From: JAMXLJ01 sp036558745
Lineage (GTDB): Bacteria > Actinomycetota > Acidimicrobiia > IMCC26256 > JAMXLJ01
Assembly: GCA_036558745.1 (NCBI GenBank)
Contig: DATBEZ010000093.1
Span: 9,840-73,839 of the forward strand
Length of the DNA stretch: 64,000 bases
Direction of reading: 5' to 3'
Both the position numbers and the translations under genes were made by a program. This document shows positions 26,420 to 34,300 of the stretch, piece after piece; position 1 is the first letter of the stretch, and each line of letters starts with the position of its first letter. Under the pieces are notes generated by a model that was not told the origin of the DNA, did not search any database, and saw only the letters and a program-made list of their open reading frames with translations.

Positions 26420-27997
26420 ATGATCCAGGCGAACGTCTCGGTCCGCCGCTGGTGGGTGTTGGCGGTCATGTCGGTCGGAACGATGATCGTGTTCCTCGAC
26501 GACACCATCGTGAACACCGCGTTGCCGCGCATCTCCACGGAGCTGGGCGCGTCGACCGGCGGTCTGCAGTGGGTCGTCGATGCGTACGTCCTCGTGTTGG
26601 CCGGGTTGCTCCTGCTCTGCGGATCGCTGGGCGACCGTTACGGACGCAAGCGGGTCATGACGGCGGGGCTGATCGTGTTCGCGGCCGCGTCCGCGGGCGC
26701 CGCGTCGTCGAACGGGCTCGGAGCGCTCATCGCCATGCGCTGTCTCCAGGGCCTCGGCGCCGCGCTCGTGCTTCCGGCAACGCTGTCGATCCTCACCAAC
26801 GTGTTCCCGCGCGAGGAACGGGCGCGAGCGATCGCGGTGTGGACCGCGGTCGGTGGGATCGCCGTCGGCCTCGGACCGGTCGTCGGCGGAGCGCTCATCG
26901 ACGCGTCCGGCTGGGCGTCGGTGTTCTGGCTGCAGGTGCCCGTCGCGCTCCTCGCGCTCGTCGGGATGGTCATCGTTCCCGAGTCGCGCGACGAGCGGCA
27001 TGTGGGGCTCGACGTTCCCGGCGCGGTGCTCGGCACTCTCGGGCTCACCGCGCTCGTCTACAGCATCATCCGCTTCGGCGAGACGAGCTTCACCGACGGG
27101 ATCGCACTGGCCGGCCTTGCCGTGGCCGCCGCGCTCCTCGGGAGCTTCGCGATCGTCGAACGCCGCACCTCGACACCGATGCTGCCGATGCGTTTCTTCC
27201 GCGAACGGGACTTCACCGGTGCGGTCCTCGTCATCGGCATGGCGTTGTTCGCGATGTTCGTGACGTTCTTCTTCCTCACCCAGCTCTTCCAGCTCGTCCA
27301 GCATCGCAGTGCGTTCGCGGCCGGCGTCCTGATCGTGCCCGCGTCGGTCGGGATCGTCGTCGGCTCCGGACTCGCGGGGCGCCTGATGCCCGTCCTCGGT
27401 CCGCGCCTGCTCGTGGTCGCGATGACCGCAGGCATGATCCTCGGACTCCTCCTGCTCACTCGGACCACCGTGTCGACGGGTGCGGTGCAGATCGACGGCG
27501 CCCTCGCGCTCTTCGGGCTCGGCGCCGGTCTCGGGCTCCCGGCCCTCACCGACACCGTCATGGCTGCCGTGCCCGAACGCGAGGCCGGCATCGGGTCGGC
27601 CGTCAACGACGTCAGTCGCCAACTCGGCGGCGCGCTCGGTGTCGCGGTGATCGGCAGCGTGGTCAGCAGCGCGTACCGAAGCAACCTCCGCGCCCAGGGA
27701 CCGCGCGACCTACCGTCGACCGTCGCTCACGAGTCGCAGCGAAGCATCGGCGTCGCGACGCAGGCGGCACGGCTGCTCCCGAGGCACACCGGAGCCGCCC
27801 TTCTGAACGCGGCGAACCATGCGTACGTGCACGCCATCACGCGGGGGTTCGTCGCGAGCATCGTCGTCATGGTCGCTGCGCTCGCCGTCGCGGCAGTGCT
27901 CGTGCCACGACGGCCTCGTGCGGCACAGGCGACGACCGACGAGCCCGACGCCGGTCCCGCCGGAGTCGACGAGTCGCCGGTCATGGAACGCGCGTGA
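26420..27997 (+). CDS. DHA2 family multidrug MFS transporter (EmrB/QacA-like)
   Basis: 525 residues with about 14 membrane helices. Motif A GSLGDRYGRKRVM follows the second helix, motif C-like GLGPVVGGALI lies in the fifth, and the early MIVFLDDTIVNTALPRI carries the acidic pair found in the drug/H+ antiporter DHA2 group. It exports toxic compounds at the cost of proton gradient. GGGGGGAC serves as ribosome-binding site for ATG 26420. The divergent TetR protein is the likely regulator. Tail is a 35-residue polar extension. Confidence 0.9.
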   Translation: MIQANVSVRRWWVLAVMSVGTMIVFLDDTIVNTALPRISTELGASTGGLQWVVDAYVLVLAGLLLLCGSLGDRYGRKRVMTAGLIVFAAASAGAASSNGLGALIAMRCLQGLGAALVLPATLSILTNVFPREERARAIAVWTAVGGIAVGLGPVVGGALIDASGWASVFWLQVPVALLALVGMVIVPESRDERHVGLDVPGAVLGTLGLTALVYSIIRFGETSFTDGIALAGLAVAAALLGSFAIVERRTSTPMLPMRFFRERDFTGAVLVIGMALFAMFVTFFFLTQLFQLVQHRSAFAAGVLIVPASVGIVVGSGLAGRLMPVLGPRLLVVAMTAGMILGLLLLTRTTVSTGAVQIDGALALFGLGAGLGLPALTDTVMAAVPEREAGIGSAVNDVSRQLGGALGVAVIGSVVSSAYRSNLRAQGPRDLPSTVAHESQRSIGVATQAARLLPRHTGAALLNAANHAYVHAITRGFVASIVVMVAALAVAAVLVPRRPRAAQATTDEPDAGPAGVDESPVMERA

Positions 27998-28003
27998 GGC
28001 AGG

Positions 28004-28576
28004 TCACGTGGCGAGGACGGTCGCCGCGAGCGCGATCCGATGGTCCTTCGACCACGGTGGTCCCAACGTCGCGCGTGGGCCGTGCAGGGCGTCGTGCGCT
28101 CGTGCACCGAGGATGCGAGCCGCCTCTGCCTCGACGTGACTGGCGTCGTACAGGTGGACGCCCCAGCCGCGCGTGCGCGCGAGCTCGGCCAGCACCTGGC
28201 AGTACATGACGGAGTCGGCGCGACTCTCGTACGGCGCGCGACGCAGCACGGCGATGTCGTCGGGAAAGTCCGCGGGCCACGCTCGGACCGACATGGAGAC
28301 GATCGGTTCGGGTGACGCGGTCTGGAGCGCGTCCAGCGCCGCCGAGGTCGTGCGGACCACGGACGCTCGCACGTCGGCGACCAAGGTCGCGAGCGCGTCG
28401 TCGTCGAGGGCGTCGGCCGACCGGTGGAGGGCGTGCGCGCCGCCCTCGTGGTGGATCGGCGCGCTCGGCAGACCGGGCTCGATGAGCTCGATCCGCCGCC
28501 GGTCGACGACCTCGTGGTCAGGTGAGGCCGTGACGGCCACGGCCCACCCGTAGTGATGCGCGATGCCGAGACGCAC
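28004..28576 (-). CDS. Conserved hypothetical protein
   Basis: 190 residues, soluble, of a family I recognise only as an actinobacterial hypothetical. The N-terminus RLGIAHHYGWAVAVTAS, followed by VVDRRRIELIEPGLPSAPIHHEG, looks like an RNase-H-like or anticodon-nuclease-like alpha/beta start, with His and Asp that could bind metal, but no catalytic assignment is possible. The GTG at 28576 lies 7 nt after CAGAAT, a weak -10. It is convergent with the transporter gene, 6 nt away. Confidence 0.55.
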   Translation of the reverse strand: MRLGIAHHYGWAVAVTASPDHEVVDRRRIELIEPGLPSAPIHHEGGAHALHRSADALDDDALATLVADVRASVVRTTSAALDALQTASPEPIVSMSVRAWPADFPDDIAVLRRAPYESRADSVMYCQVLAELARTRGWGVHLYDASHVEAEAARILGARAHDALHGPRATLGPPWSKDHRIALAATVLAT

Positions 28577-28600
28577 GCCCCGGATTCTGCCCACGAGCGG

Positions 28601-28630
28601 AGAGCATGCAGTGCTCTCAAACCCGCCCGA
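28601..28630. repeat. Dispersed 30-bp repeat, copy 1
   Basis: AGAGCATGCA-G-TGCTC-TCAAACCCGCCCG, containing an inverted repeat GAGCA/TGCTC. A second near-identical copy lies at 34959-34988. This copy covers the 3' end of the histidine kinase gene. Confidence 0.55.
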
Positions 28631-29753
28631 GGCTCTCGAGCGTCCTCTGTGCGGTGTGCGCCGGCGCGGCGGGGAGCTCCACGGTGACGCGGAGTCCCCC
28701 ATCGGCCCGGGGGGCGAGGGTGAGGGTTCCGTCGTGCGCTCGGGCGATGCTCTCGACGATCGCGAGGCCGAGGCCGACCCCTGCATGGTCGCTGCGGATG
28801 CGCTCGGTGCCGCGACGAAACGGCTCGACCAGCGTGGAGACGAACTGTGGCGCGAGCTTCTCGCCGGTGTTCTCGACGGTGAGCACCACACGCTGGCGGT
28901 GAACGCGTGTCGTGACCCACACGCTGCCGTGTTCAGGCAGGTTGTGGACGATCGCGTTGTGCACGAGGTTCGTGCTCAACTGCAGCAGCAGCGCGTGTGA
29001 GCCGATCGTGGGGGTCATGTCGCCGGTGGTCTCGATCGTGACGCCATGCGTCTCTGCCAGCGGCAGGAGCGTTTCCGCGGCTTCCTCGGTGATGAGGGAC
29101 AGGTCGACATGTTCTTGGGTGAAGGACCGCTGGTTGGCGCGGCTGAGCACGAGCAGTGCTTCTGTCAGGTCGATCGCCCGGGTGTTGACAGCGTGCAGGC
29201 GGTCGACGAGCTCACCGCTGTCGCGATCCGGATCGGTGCGAGCCACGTCGAGCAGTGTCTGCGTGATCGCAAGCGGGGTGCGCAGTTCGTGGGACGCGTT
29301 GGCTGCGAATCTCTGCTGTTCGACGACGTGTGCTTCGAGCCGCGCCAGCATGGTGTCGAACGCGTCGGCGAGCTCGCGGAATTCGTCTCTGCGGCCCCCG
29401 ATCCGGATCCGGTGCGAGAGCGATCCGTTCGCGGCGGCGCGTGTGGCGTCGGCGATGCGGATCAACGGGGCGAGCATCCGGCCCGCGAGCAGCCACCCTC
29501 CCACGAGGCCGAACACCAGCAGGAACGCCAACACTGCAGCTGCCCTCGGAGCGAACACGTGCAGGAGGCTGGACCGGACGGGAAAGGGACCATGGAGGTG
29601 GGTGTCGGCGTTGACGAGGAACGCACGATCGGGGACGTAACGCAGGAGAAACGCCCACACGGCCGCGAGCAGCAGGGCACCGGCGAGCATGAGGAAGCCC
29701 GCGTAGCTGAGGGTCAGCTTCAGGCGAACGCTCAAACCGGGGGCTCTCTCCAC
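28617..29753 (-). CDS. Sensor histidine kinase (HAMP type)
   Basis: 378 residues. Two membrane helices (about residues 11-37 and 68-98) flank a very short extracytoplasmic loop of about 30 residues, then a HAMP domain, the H-box ASHELRTPL with His155, the N-box LVHNAIVHN and G-boxes ending in GVGLGLAIVESIARAHDG. It autophosphorylates and passes phosphate to the adjacent OmpR-type regulator. GTG 29753 was chosen for its perfect AAGGAGG site; GTG 29768, overlapping the regulator stop as GTGA, is an alternative. Signal unknown; divergence from a D,D-carboxypeptidase hints at the cell wall. Confidence 0.88.
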   Translation of the reverse strand: MERAPGLSVRLKLTLSYAGFLMLAGALLLAAVWAFLLRYVPDRAFLVNADTHLHGPFPVRSSLLHVFAPRAAAVLAFLLVFGLVGGWLLAGRMLAPLIRIADATRAAANGSLSHRIRIGGRRDEFRELADAFDTMLARLEAHVVEQQRFAANASHELRTPLAITQTLLDVARTDPDRDSGELVDRLHAVNTRAIDLTEALLVLSRANQRSFTQEHVDLSLITEEAAETLLPLAETHGVTIETTGDMTPTIGSHALLLQLSTNLVHNAIVHNLPEHGSVWVTTRVHRQRVVLTVENTGEKLAPQFVSTLVEPFRRGTERIRSDHAGVGLGLAIVESIARAHDGTLTLAPRADGGLRVTVELPAAPAHTAQRTLESLGRV

Positions 29754-29764
29754 GGTCTCCTCCT

Positions 29765-30436
29765 TCACGCCCGCGCTCCTGGTTGGGTGCTGATGCAGTA
29801 GCCGACGCCGGCCACGGTGGCGATGATCCCCGGTTCGCCGAGCCGTTTGCGCAGCGCCGAGACGGTGATGCGCACCGCGTTGGTGAACGGGTCTGCATGC
29901 TCGTCCCACGCCCGTTCCAGCAGCGCTTCGGCGCTGACGACACCGCCCTCGGCCGCGACGAGAACTTCGAGCACTGCGAACTGCTTCCGGGTCAGCGGGA
30001 CGTAGCGGCCGTCGCGGTACACCTCGCGGCGGAACGGATCCAGCCGCAGACCTGCGATCTCGCGGACCGGTGGCCGGTGGTGCGCGCGCCTCCGGTCGAG
30101 CGCTCGCAGGCGGAGCACGAGCTCTCGGAGCTCGAACGGCTTCGTCAGGTAGTCGTCGGCGCCGAGCTCGAACCCGGAGGCCTTGTCGTCGAGCCGGTCG
30201 GCGGCGGTCACCATGAGGATCGGCATGCCGCTGCCGGAGGCGACGATGCGCGTGGCGATCTCGTCGCCCGAGGGCCCGGGGATGTCGCGGTCGAGGACGG
30301 CGATGTCGTAGGCGTTCACGCTCAACAGCTCGAGAGCGGTGTCACCGTCACCGGCGATGTCTGCCGCGATCGCTTCCAGGCGTAGGCCATCGCGGATGGC
30401 TTCTGCCATGTAGGGCTCGTCCTCGACGATCAACAC
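29765..30436 (-). CDS. OmpR/PhoB family response regulator
   Basis: 223 residues. The receiver domain has acidic D6, phosphoacceptor D49 (VLDRDIPG), T77 and K99 (TKPF); a winged-helix domain follows from about residue 125 (PLTRKQFAVLEVLV ... NAVRITVSALRKRLG ... TVAGVGYCI). GTG 30436 lies 12 nt after a TAGCAT -10 box, giving a very short leader with GGAG. Direct repeats in the -35 region suggest self-regulation. It is followed by its kinase with overlapping reading frames. Confidence 0.9.
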   Translation of the reverse strand: MLIVEDEPYMAEAIRDGLRLEAIAADIAGDGDTALELLSVNAYDIAVLDRDIPGPSGDEIATRIVASGSGMPILMVTAADRLDDKASGFELGADDYLTKPFELRELVLRLRALDRRRAHHRPPVREIAGLRLDPFRREVYRDGRYVPLTRKQFAVLEVLVAAEGGVVSAEALLERAWDEHADPFTNAVRITVSALRKRLGEPGIIATVAGVGYCISTQPGARA

Positions 30437-30448
30437 ACGCGTGCTCCG

Positions 30449-30483
30449 ATGCTAACGAGCGGGCGCATATCGCCGGCATATCG
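30449..30483. promoter_or_regulatory. Regulator promoter with OmpR-type direct repeats
   Basis: TAGCAT (minus strand, 30454-30449) is the -10 box of the response-regulator operon. Its -35 position is covered by two direct repeats GCATATCG at 30465-30472 and 30476-30483, 11 bp apart, which is the classical spacing of OmpR/PhoB-family tandem sites. The same repeats lie about 50 bp upstream of the divergent carboxypeptidase start. Confidence 0.6.
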
Positions 30484-30529
30484 AAAACCACGTACGCGCG
30501 TGCAACACCACGCTGCCTTGACTGGCGGC

Positions 30530-31516
30530 ATGACCACGACGTTGCAGCCTCACGACGAAACGAGGGCCGTGTACGGGCCGCGTCGCCGCTTGGTGCTCGG
30601 CGCCGTCCTCGCACTCCTCCCCGCCGCCACGGCGTTCGCGGCAGCCCGCCAGCTCCTCGACGACAAGAACCGCACGTACCTGTCGACGGCCGGGTGGCCG
30701 CGGCGCGGACAGGGGGCGTACGTGCTCGGCAACGGCCAGCCGGCGGTGAGCCCGAACGAGCAGCCGGTCCCGATCGCCAGCGTCGCGAAGGTGATGACCG
30801 CCTATCTCGTGCTGAAGCACTACCCGCTGCACGCCGGCGACAGCGGCCCGCGATTCGTCGTCGATCGAAGCGATGTCGTCGATACCGAGACGAGGCGCCA
30901 CGAGGATCAGTCGATCGTCGACGTCCGCGCCGGCGAGCAGCTCACCGAGCGGGACGCCCTCATGGCGATCCTGTTGCCGTCCGCGAACAACATCGCGGCA
31001 CTCGTCGCGCGACAGGTCGACGGCAGCGTCGCTTCCTTCGTCGCGGAGATGAACCACACCGCGCACGCGCTGGGGATGGCGCACACGACGTACACCGATC
31101 CCGGCGGCTATGACGCGGGCACGGTCTCGACCGCCGTCGATCAGCTGCGTCTGGCGCGACTGGTGGCCGAGGACGACACGCTGGCCGACATGATGGCCAC
31201 CCGCAGCTACTCGCTCCCGGTTGCCGGAGTCGTGACCAACACCAACACCCTGCTCGGCCAGGACGGGTTCGTCGGCATGAAGACCGGTTCGGACGACGCA
31301 GCCGGCGGTTGCTTCATGTTCCGGTCCGAGCGGCACACCGCCAGCGGCAACGTCACGCTCATCGGCGTGGTGCTCGGGCAGCAAGGACACGACCTGATCA
31401 CCGCGGGCCTGTATGCCGCCAAGCAGTTGGTCGACCGCGTGGCACCGGACCCAGCGACGTCGCCGTCGCGGTCGGAAGTGAGCAACTCGTTCACGATCTC
31501 CATCCCGAGGGCGTAG
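30530..31516 (+). CDS. D-alanyl-D-alanine carboxypeptidase (peptidase S11)
   Basis: 328 residues. An N-terminal hydrophobic helix (residues about 20-40) targets it across the membrane. The penicillin-binding catalytic triad motifs are S84-V-A-K87, S151-A-N153 and K251-T-G. It trims the terminal D-Ala of peptidoglycan stem peptides outside the cell. The usual C-terminal domain is missing; the protein ends 35 residues after the catalytic domain with a Ser/Pro/Thr-rich tail. Its 3' end runs into the convergent carboxymuconolactone-decarboxylase-like gene, so the last roughly 20 residues may be an extension caused by a lost stop. It probably belongs to the regulon of the divergent two-component system. 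Confidence 0.88.
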   Translation: MTTTLQPHDETRAVYGPRRRLVLGAVLALLPAATAFAAARQLLDDKNRTYLSTAGWPRRGQGAYVLGNGQPAVSPNEQPVPIASVAKVMTAYLVLKHYPLHAGDSGPRFVVDRSDVVDTETRRHEDQSIVDVRAGEQLTERDALMAILLPSANNIAALVARQVDGSVASFVAEMNHTAHALGMAHTTYTDPGGYDAGTVSTAVDQLRLARLVAEDDTLADMMATRSYSLPVAGVVTNTNTLLGQDGFVGMKTGSDDAAGGCFMFRSERHTASGNVTLIGVVLGQQGHDLITAGLYAAKQLVDRVAPDPATSPSRSEVSNSFTISIPRA

Positions 31517-31857
31517 CCGGGAGCGCCCGTGGTGATGAGCGCGGTCTCGGCGACGCCGACGAGGTCAGCGAGGCCGGCGCCGGCATGGAGCGCACCGCGA
31601 GCGTGCAGGCGGGCCGGTTCGCTCCGACCGAGTGCCAGGAGCCGACCGACGTGGACGAGCTGGCGCACCCGTCCTCCCAGCGCGTTCTCGTGCAAGACAC
31701 GGTGTCTCAGCGTCGCGAGTGCCTCTTCGACGCGGAGGCGATCGAATGCCTCGGCGACGCGCAAGCGCTCGTCGACTCCGCGCGGTACCGCGCCGTAGGT
31801 GACGCGGTACCGCTCACGGATCGGGCCGGCATCTTGGGTGGTGCCACGCTCGGTCAT
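31207..31857 (-). CDS. Carboxymuconolactone decarboxylase-like protein with antisense tail
   Basis: 216 residues as read. The first 130 residues look like the carboxymuconolactone decarboxylase/AhpD family of small helical proteins: RERYRVTYGAVPRGVDERL, VRQLVHVGRLLALGRSEPARLHARGALHAGAGLADLVGVAETALITTGAPGYALGMEIVNELL. No CxxC is present, so it belongs with decarboxylase/lactonase-type members rather than peroxidase types. From about 31465 it continues without a stop across the 3' end of the carboxypeptidase gene on the other strand, and that tail looks like non-conserved antisense translation. The ATG overlaps the aldolase stop (ATGA), supporting a real coupled gene. Confidence 0.6.
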   Translation of the reverse strand: MTERGTTQDAGPIRERYRVTYGAVPRGVDERLRVAEAFDRLRVEEALATLRHRVLHENALGGRVRQLVHVGRLLALGRSEPARLHARGALHAGAGLADLVGVAETALITTGAPGYALGMEIVNELLTSDRDGDVAGSGATRSTNCLAAYRPAVIRSCPCCPSTTPMSVTLPLAVCRSDRNMKQPPAASSEPVFMPTNPSWPSRVLVLVTTPATGSE

Positions 31858-32519
31858 GACGCGGCGCGTGCCATCGACTCGCGCACAGCATCGAGCGCGC
31901 CGTCGGGGAACGGGACCGAACCACCGAGGAGCGCGGCCCCGAGCTCGGCTTCGGCGCTCTCCTCCACGGCGACGACAAGATCGGCGGTGCTCGCGGCGTC
32001 CGGCCCGAACGCGAGCAGGCCATGGTTCGCAAGCAGGACTGCAGACGTCCTCGGGTGTTCCCGGAGCACCTCGGCGACGCCGCGCACGGAAACGTCGGAG
32101 CCACGCGGCCCCCACGGCACGACCAGGATGTCTTCGTCCTGCCCGAAGCGCAGCAACGCCTCGGTGCGGCACGGCAGAGGCCGGTGAGCAACTGCGAACG
32201 CGGTCGCAGACGGTGAGTGCGTGTGCATGACCGCACCGACATCGGCGCGGGACTGGTAGACGACGCCGTGCATCGCGACGATCTCGACACTGCTCGATGA
32301 CAGTGCACCCCGGACGACATGTCCGTCTTGGCTCACGGTCACGAGCTGTTCGGCCCGCAGGTCTCGGATCAGGCCGGGCGTCAGCAGGAAGCGGTGAGGG
32401 TCGACTCGCACGCTCAGGTTGGCGTGCCCCGAGTGCGAGACGACCCCCGCTTCCCACAAGTGCCGCGCCGCTGCGACCACTTCGTCAGCGGCTTCGCCGA
32501 CCTCGTGCGAATCTGCCAT
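31854..32519 (-). CDS. Class II aldolase/adducin family protein
   Basis: 221 residues, the length of L-fuculose-1-phosphate/L-ribulose-5-phosphate aldolase relatives. LWEAGVVSHSGHANLSVRVD, LTPGLI, MHGVVYQSRADVGAVMHTHSP (two zinc-binding His) and LLANHGLLAFG (third His) are in order. Members do retro-aldol cleavage, epimerisation or decarboxylation of hydroxy-acids, so the reaction here is open. It is first in an operon with the carboxymuconolactone-decarboxylase-like gene and divergent from the linalool dehydratase/isomerase-like gene; a perfect 18-bp palindrome lies 56 bp upstream. Confidence 0.8.
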   Translation of the reverse strand: MADSHEVGEAADEVVAAARHLWEAGVVSHSGHANLSVRVDPHRFLLTPGLIRDLRAEQLVTVSQDGHVVRGALSSSSVEIVAMHGVVYQSRADVGAVMHTHSPSATAFAVAHRPLPCRTEALLRFGQDEDILVVPWGPRGSDVSVRGVAEVLREHPRTSAVLLANHGLLAFGPDAASTADLVVAVEESAEAELGAALLGGSVPFPDGALDAVRESMARAAS

Positions 32520-32574
32520 GTCCTCACCTCGTGATCGTTCGGCCTCGGTTCAGGCCCGTCCGCCGATCCTCGAC

Positions 32575-32592
32575 CTTGAACCGCGGTTCAAG
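32575..32592. promoter_or_regulatory. Perfect 18-bp palindrome (operator) upstream of the aldolase operon
   Basis: CTTGAACCGCGGTTCAAG is a full 18-bp palindrome. On the minus strand a TTGACT -35-like box (32596-32591) sits beside it, so the palindrome would fall in the promoter spacer of the aldolase operon. The TetR protein encoded at 34301 is a candidate binder. Confidence 0.6.
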
Positions 32593-32668
32593 TCAAGGAC
32601 GGAGTTCGGCGGCGAGCGCGAGAGGAGCCGAGGGTTGGCGGAGGGCGCGGGCCTCGCCGGTCACGCAC

Positions 32669-32697
32669 TTACATACGTTCGTCTGTGTATGTATGTT
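32669..32697 (+). promoter_or_regulatory. Promoter with inverted-repeat operator for the LDI-like operon
   Basis: TTACAT (32669-32674) and TATGTT (32692-32697) are 17 bp apart, a good -35/-10 pair. TACATAC (32670-32676) and GTATGTA (32687-32693) form a perfect 7-bp inverted repeat over the same DNA, so a repressor bound here would cover the promoter. About 95 nt of leader precede the ATG at 32800. Confidence 0.6.
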
Positions 32698-32799
32698 TGT
32701 CTCGACCGCCATGGCTCGGCGCCCGGCGTCGACGAGGGGAGGTCTGGGGATGAGCGCGCGCTTCGCCCGCGCGGACACGGACCGGTTCGGGGGGTTGCG

Positions 32800-34296
32800 A
32801 TGAGGGAGACGGCGCCGCTGTCGGAGCGCAACCTTGGCTGGCTTCGCTACCTGCATCGCAAGGCGACCACGCCCGACAGCTGGGAACGCGACGGCCGTCC
32901 GCACGAGCACTGGGACAACCGCAGTGATGCCCCGATGCTGTGCTTCCATCGATTCGATCTGATCGACTCGACGTACGCGGTCGCACTGATGGCTGACCGG
33001 ACACCGGCATGGCGGGAGGTCTACGAGCAGATCCTCGACGAGCTGATCTTCCGTCACACGGGCTGGTGGGCAGCGGAGGACTGGCTCACACAGATCGGCG
33101 ACGACCCGAACCGTGCGAACTATCCCGACGCCTACCGAGTCCTCATCCCCGCGGCCCACTGGGGGAACTACAACGCACCGGGCTGGACCGCCAACGGCAT
33201 CGAGCCGTGGGGCCTCCAATGGGATCCGATCGGCGCCGACGGAAACCTGTTCTTCAAGGGCTTCTTCCTCGTCATGCTCGGCCTGCACCGTCGAGTCAGC
33301 GGTAACGCCCGCTGGAACGCCCCTTTCGACATCGTCCGCGACGGCGAACACACCTACACGTGGTGGCACACCAAGATCGCCGAGCACCTCGCAACGCAGT
33401 GGCGCGCGCATCCCGAGGGCTGTCACTGCGAGAACACCAAGATCTGGCCCTACTGCCTGGCGGGCGCCGGCTTCGGACTCCAACTCGCCGATCTCGCGTT
33501 CGGCACGAACCACCACGAGGTCTTCGACGTCTGGTGGGAGCGCGCGCGGCGCGAGTACTTGCATCTCGACGGTGACGAGCCGCCGGCAACCGTGACCTTC
33601 TACTACGACCCGATCATCGACGAGCATCTCGAGCTCCCGGCGGTTGGTGGTGCGATCCCCGCGATCTACCTCGCGACCCAAGTTCCCGATGAAGCACGCC
33701 GCCTCTGGGACGCGGCACGGGTGCAGCTGGGAATGCTCGAGGTGAACGGCCCGGTGCCGGTGATCGGTCCGCGCTTCACGGCGATGGCGCTGCTCCTCGC
33801 GCGCAACTGGGCCGTGACCGACCTTGCCGACGCGCTCCAGACGGCGTGCGACGAGCACTATCCGCCGACACGGGACGACGGGCGCGGCGAGGTCACCTGG
33901 GATTTCGATCTCGGCGAGGAACATCCGCGCGGCCAGTACAACGCCATGATGGCCGCGGCCGAGGTGATGACCGAAGGCGCATGGTGGCGGCTCGGCAACG
34001 TCTCGTCCGCGGATCGATTCGGCGAGCCGACCGTCTGCGACGTCGACTTCCCCGCCGTCGCACTGACGCGCGCCGAGTGGGACCGAAACGAACAGCGACT
34101 CCACCTGGCGCTCCACCCGATGAACGACACCGTCGCCGGGCGGCCGACCTCGCTCCGGGTCACCGGCCTCGACGATCCCACACGCTTTCGGGTCACGGCA
34201 CCTAACTGGGCGCACGCATCAGCGGAATCGCGCGATCAGGATCTCATCGTTCACGCGTCGGCGGGACGTCATGCGCTCGTCGTCGAGCGGTACTGA
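32800..34296 (+). CDS. Linalool dehydratase/isomerase-like domain protein
   Basis: 498 residues, no signal peptide. The central part resembles the (alpha/alpha)6-barrel of linalool dehydratase/isomerase (LDI): IDSTYAVALMADRTPAWREVYEQILDE, WGLQWDPIGADGNLFFKGFFLVMLGLHRR and ENTKIWPYCLAGAGFGLQLAD. Most telling, C210 and C219 have the same nine-residue spacing as the catalytic cysteines C171/C180 that I recall from the Castellaniella enzyme, with Glu directly after the first Cys. LDI hydrates myrcene and isomerises linalool and geraniol; members of the wider family are uncharacterised. A C-terminal beta domain of about 100 residues follows. Codes four bases upstream of a TetR gene. The family call is good; the substrate is unknown. 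Confidence 0.65.
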   Translation: MRETAPLSERNLGWLRYLHRKATTPDSWERDGRPHEHWDNRSDAPMLCFHRFDLIDSTYAVALMADRTPAWREVYEQILDELIFRHTGWWAAEDWLTQIGDDPNRANYPDAYRVLIPAAHWGNYNAPGWTANGIEPWGLQWDPIGADGNLFFKGFFLVMLGLHRRVSGNARWNAPFDIVRDGEHTYTWWHTKIAEHLATQWRAHPEGCHCENTKIWPYCLAGAGFGLQLADLAFGTNHHEVFDVWWERARREYLHLDGDEPPATVTFYYDPIIDEHLELPAVGGAIPAIYLATQVPDEARRLWDAARVQLGMLEVNGPVPVIGPRFTAMALLLARNWAVTDLADALQTACDEHYPPTRDDGRGEVTWDFDLGEEHPRGQYNAMMAAAEVMTEGAWWRLGNVSSADRFGEPTVCDVDFPAVALTRAEWDRNEQRLHLALHPMNDTVAGRPTSLRVTGLDDPTRFRVTAPNWAHASAESRDQDLIVHASAGRHALVVERY

Positions 34297-34300
34297 GGCG

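Noticed and set aside
31858..32457. Upstream part of a 416-codon minus-strand frame through the aldolase gene
   Set aside because: That part is a shifted frame of the aldolase; only the portion after ATG 31857 has family similarity and translational coupling.
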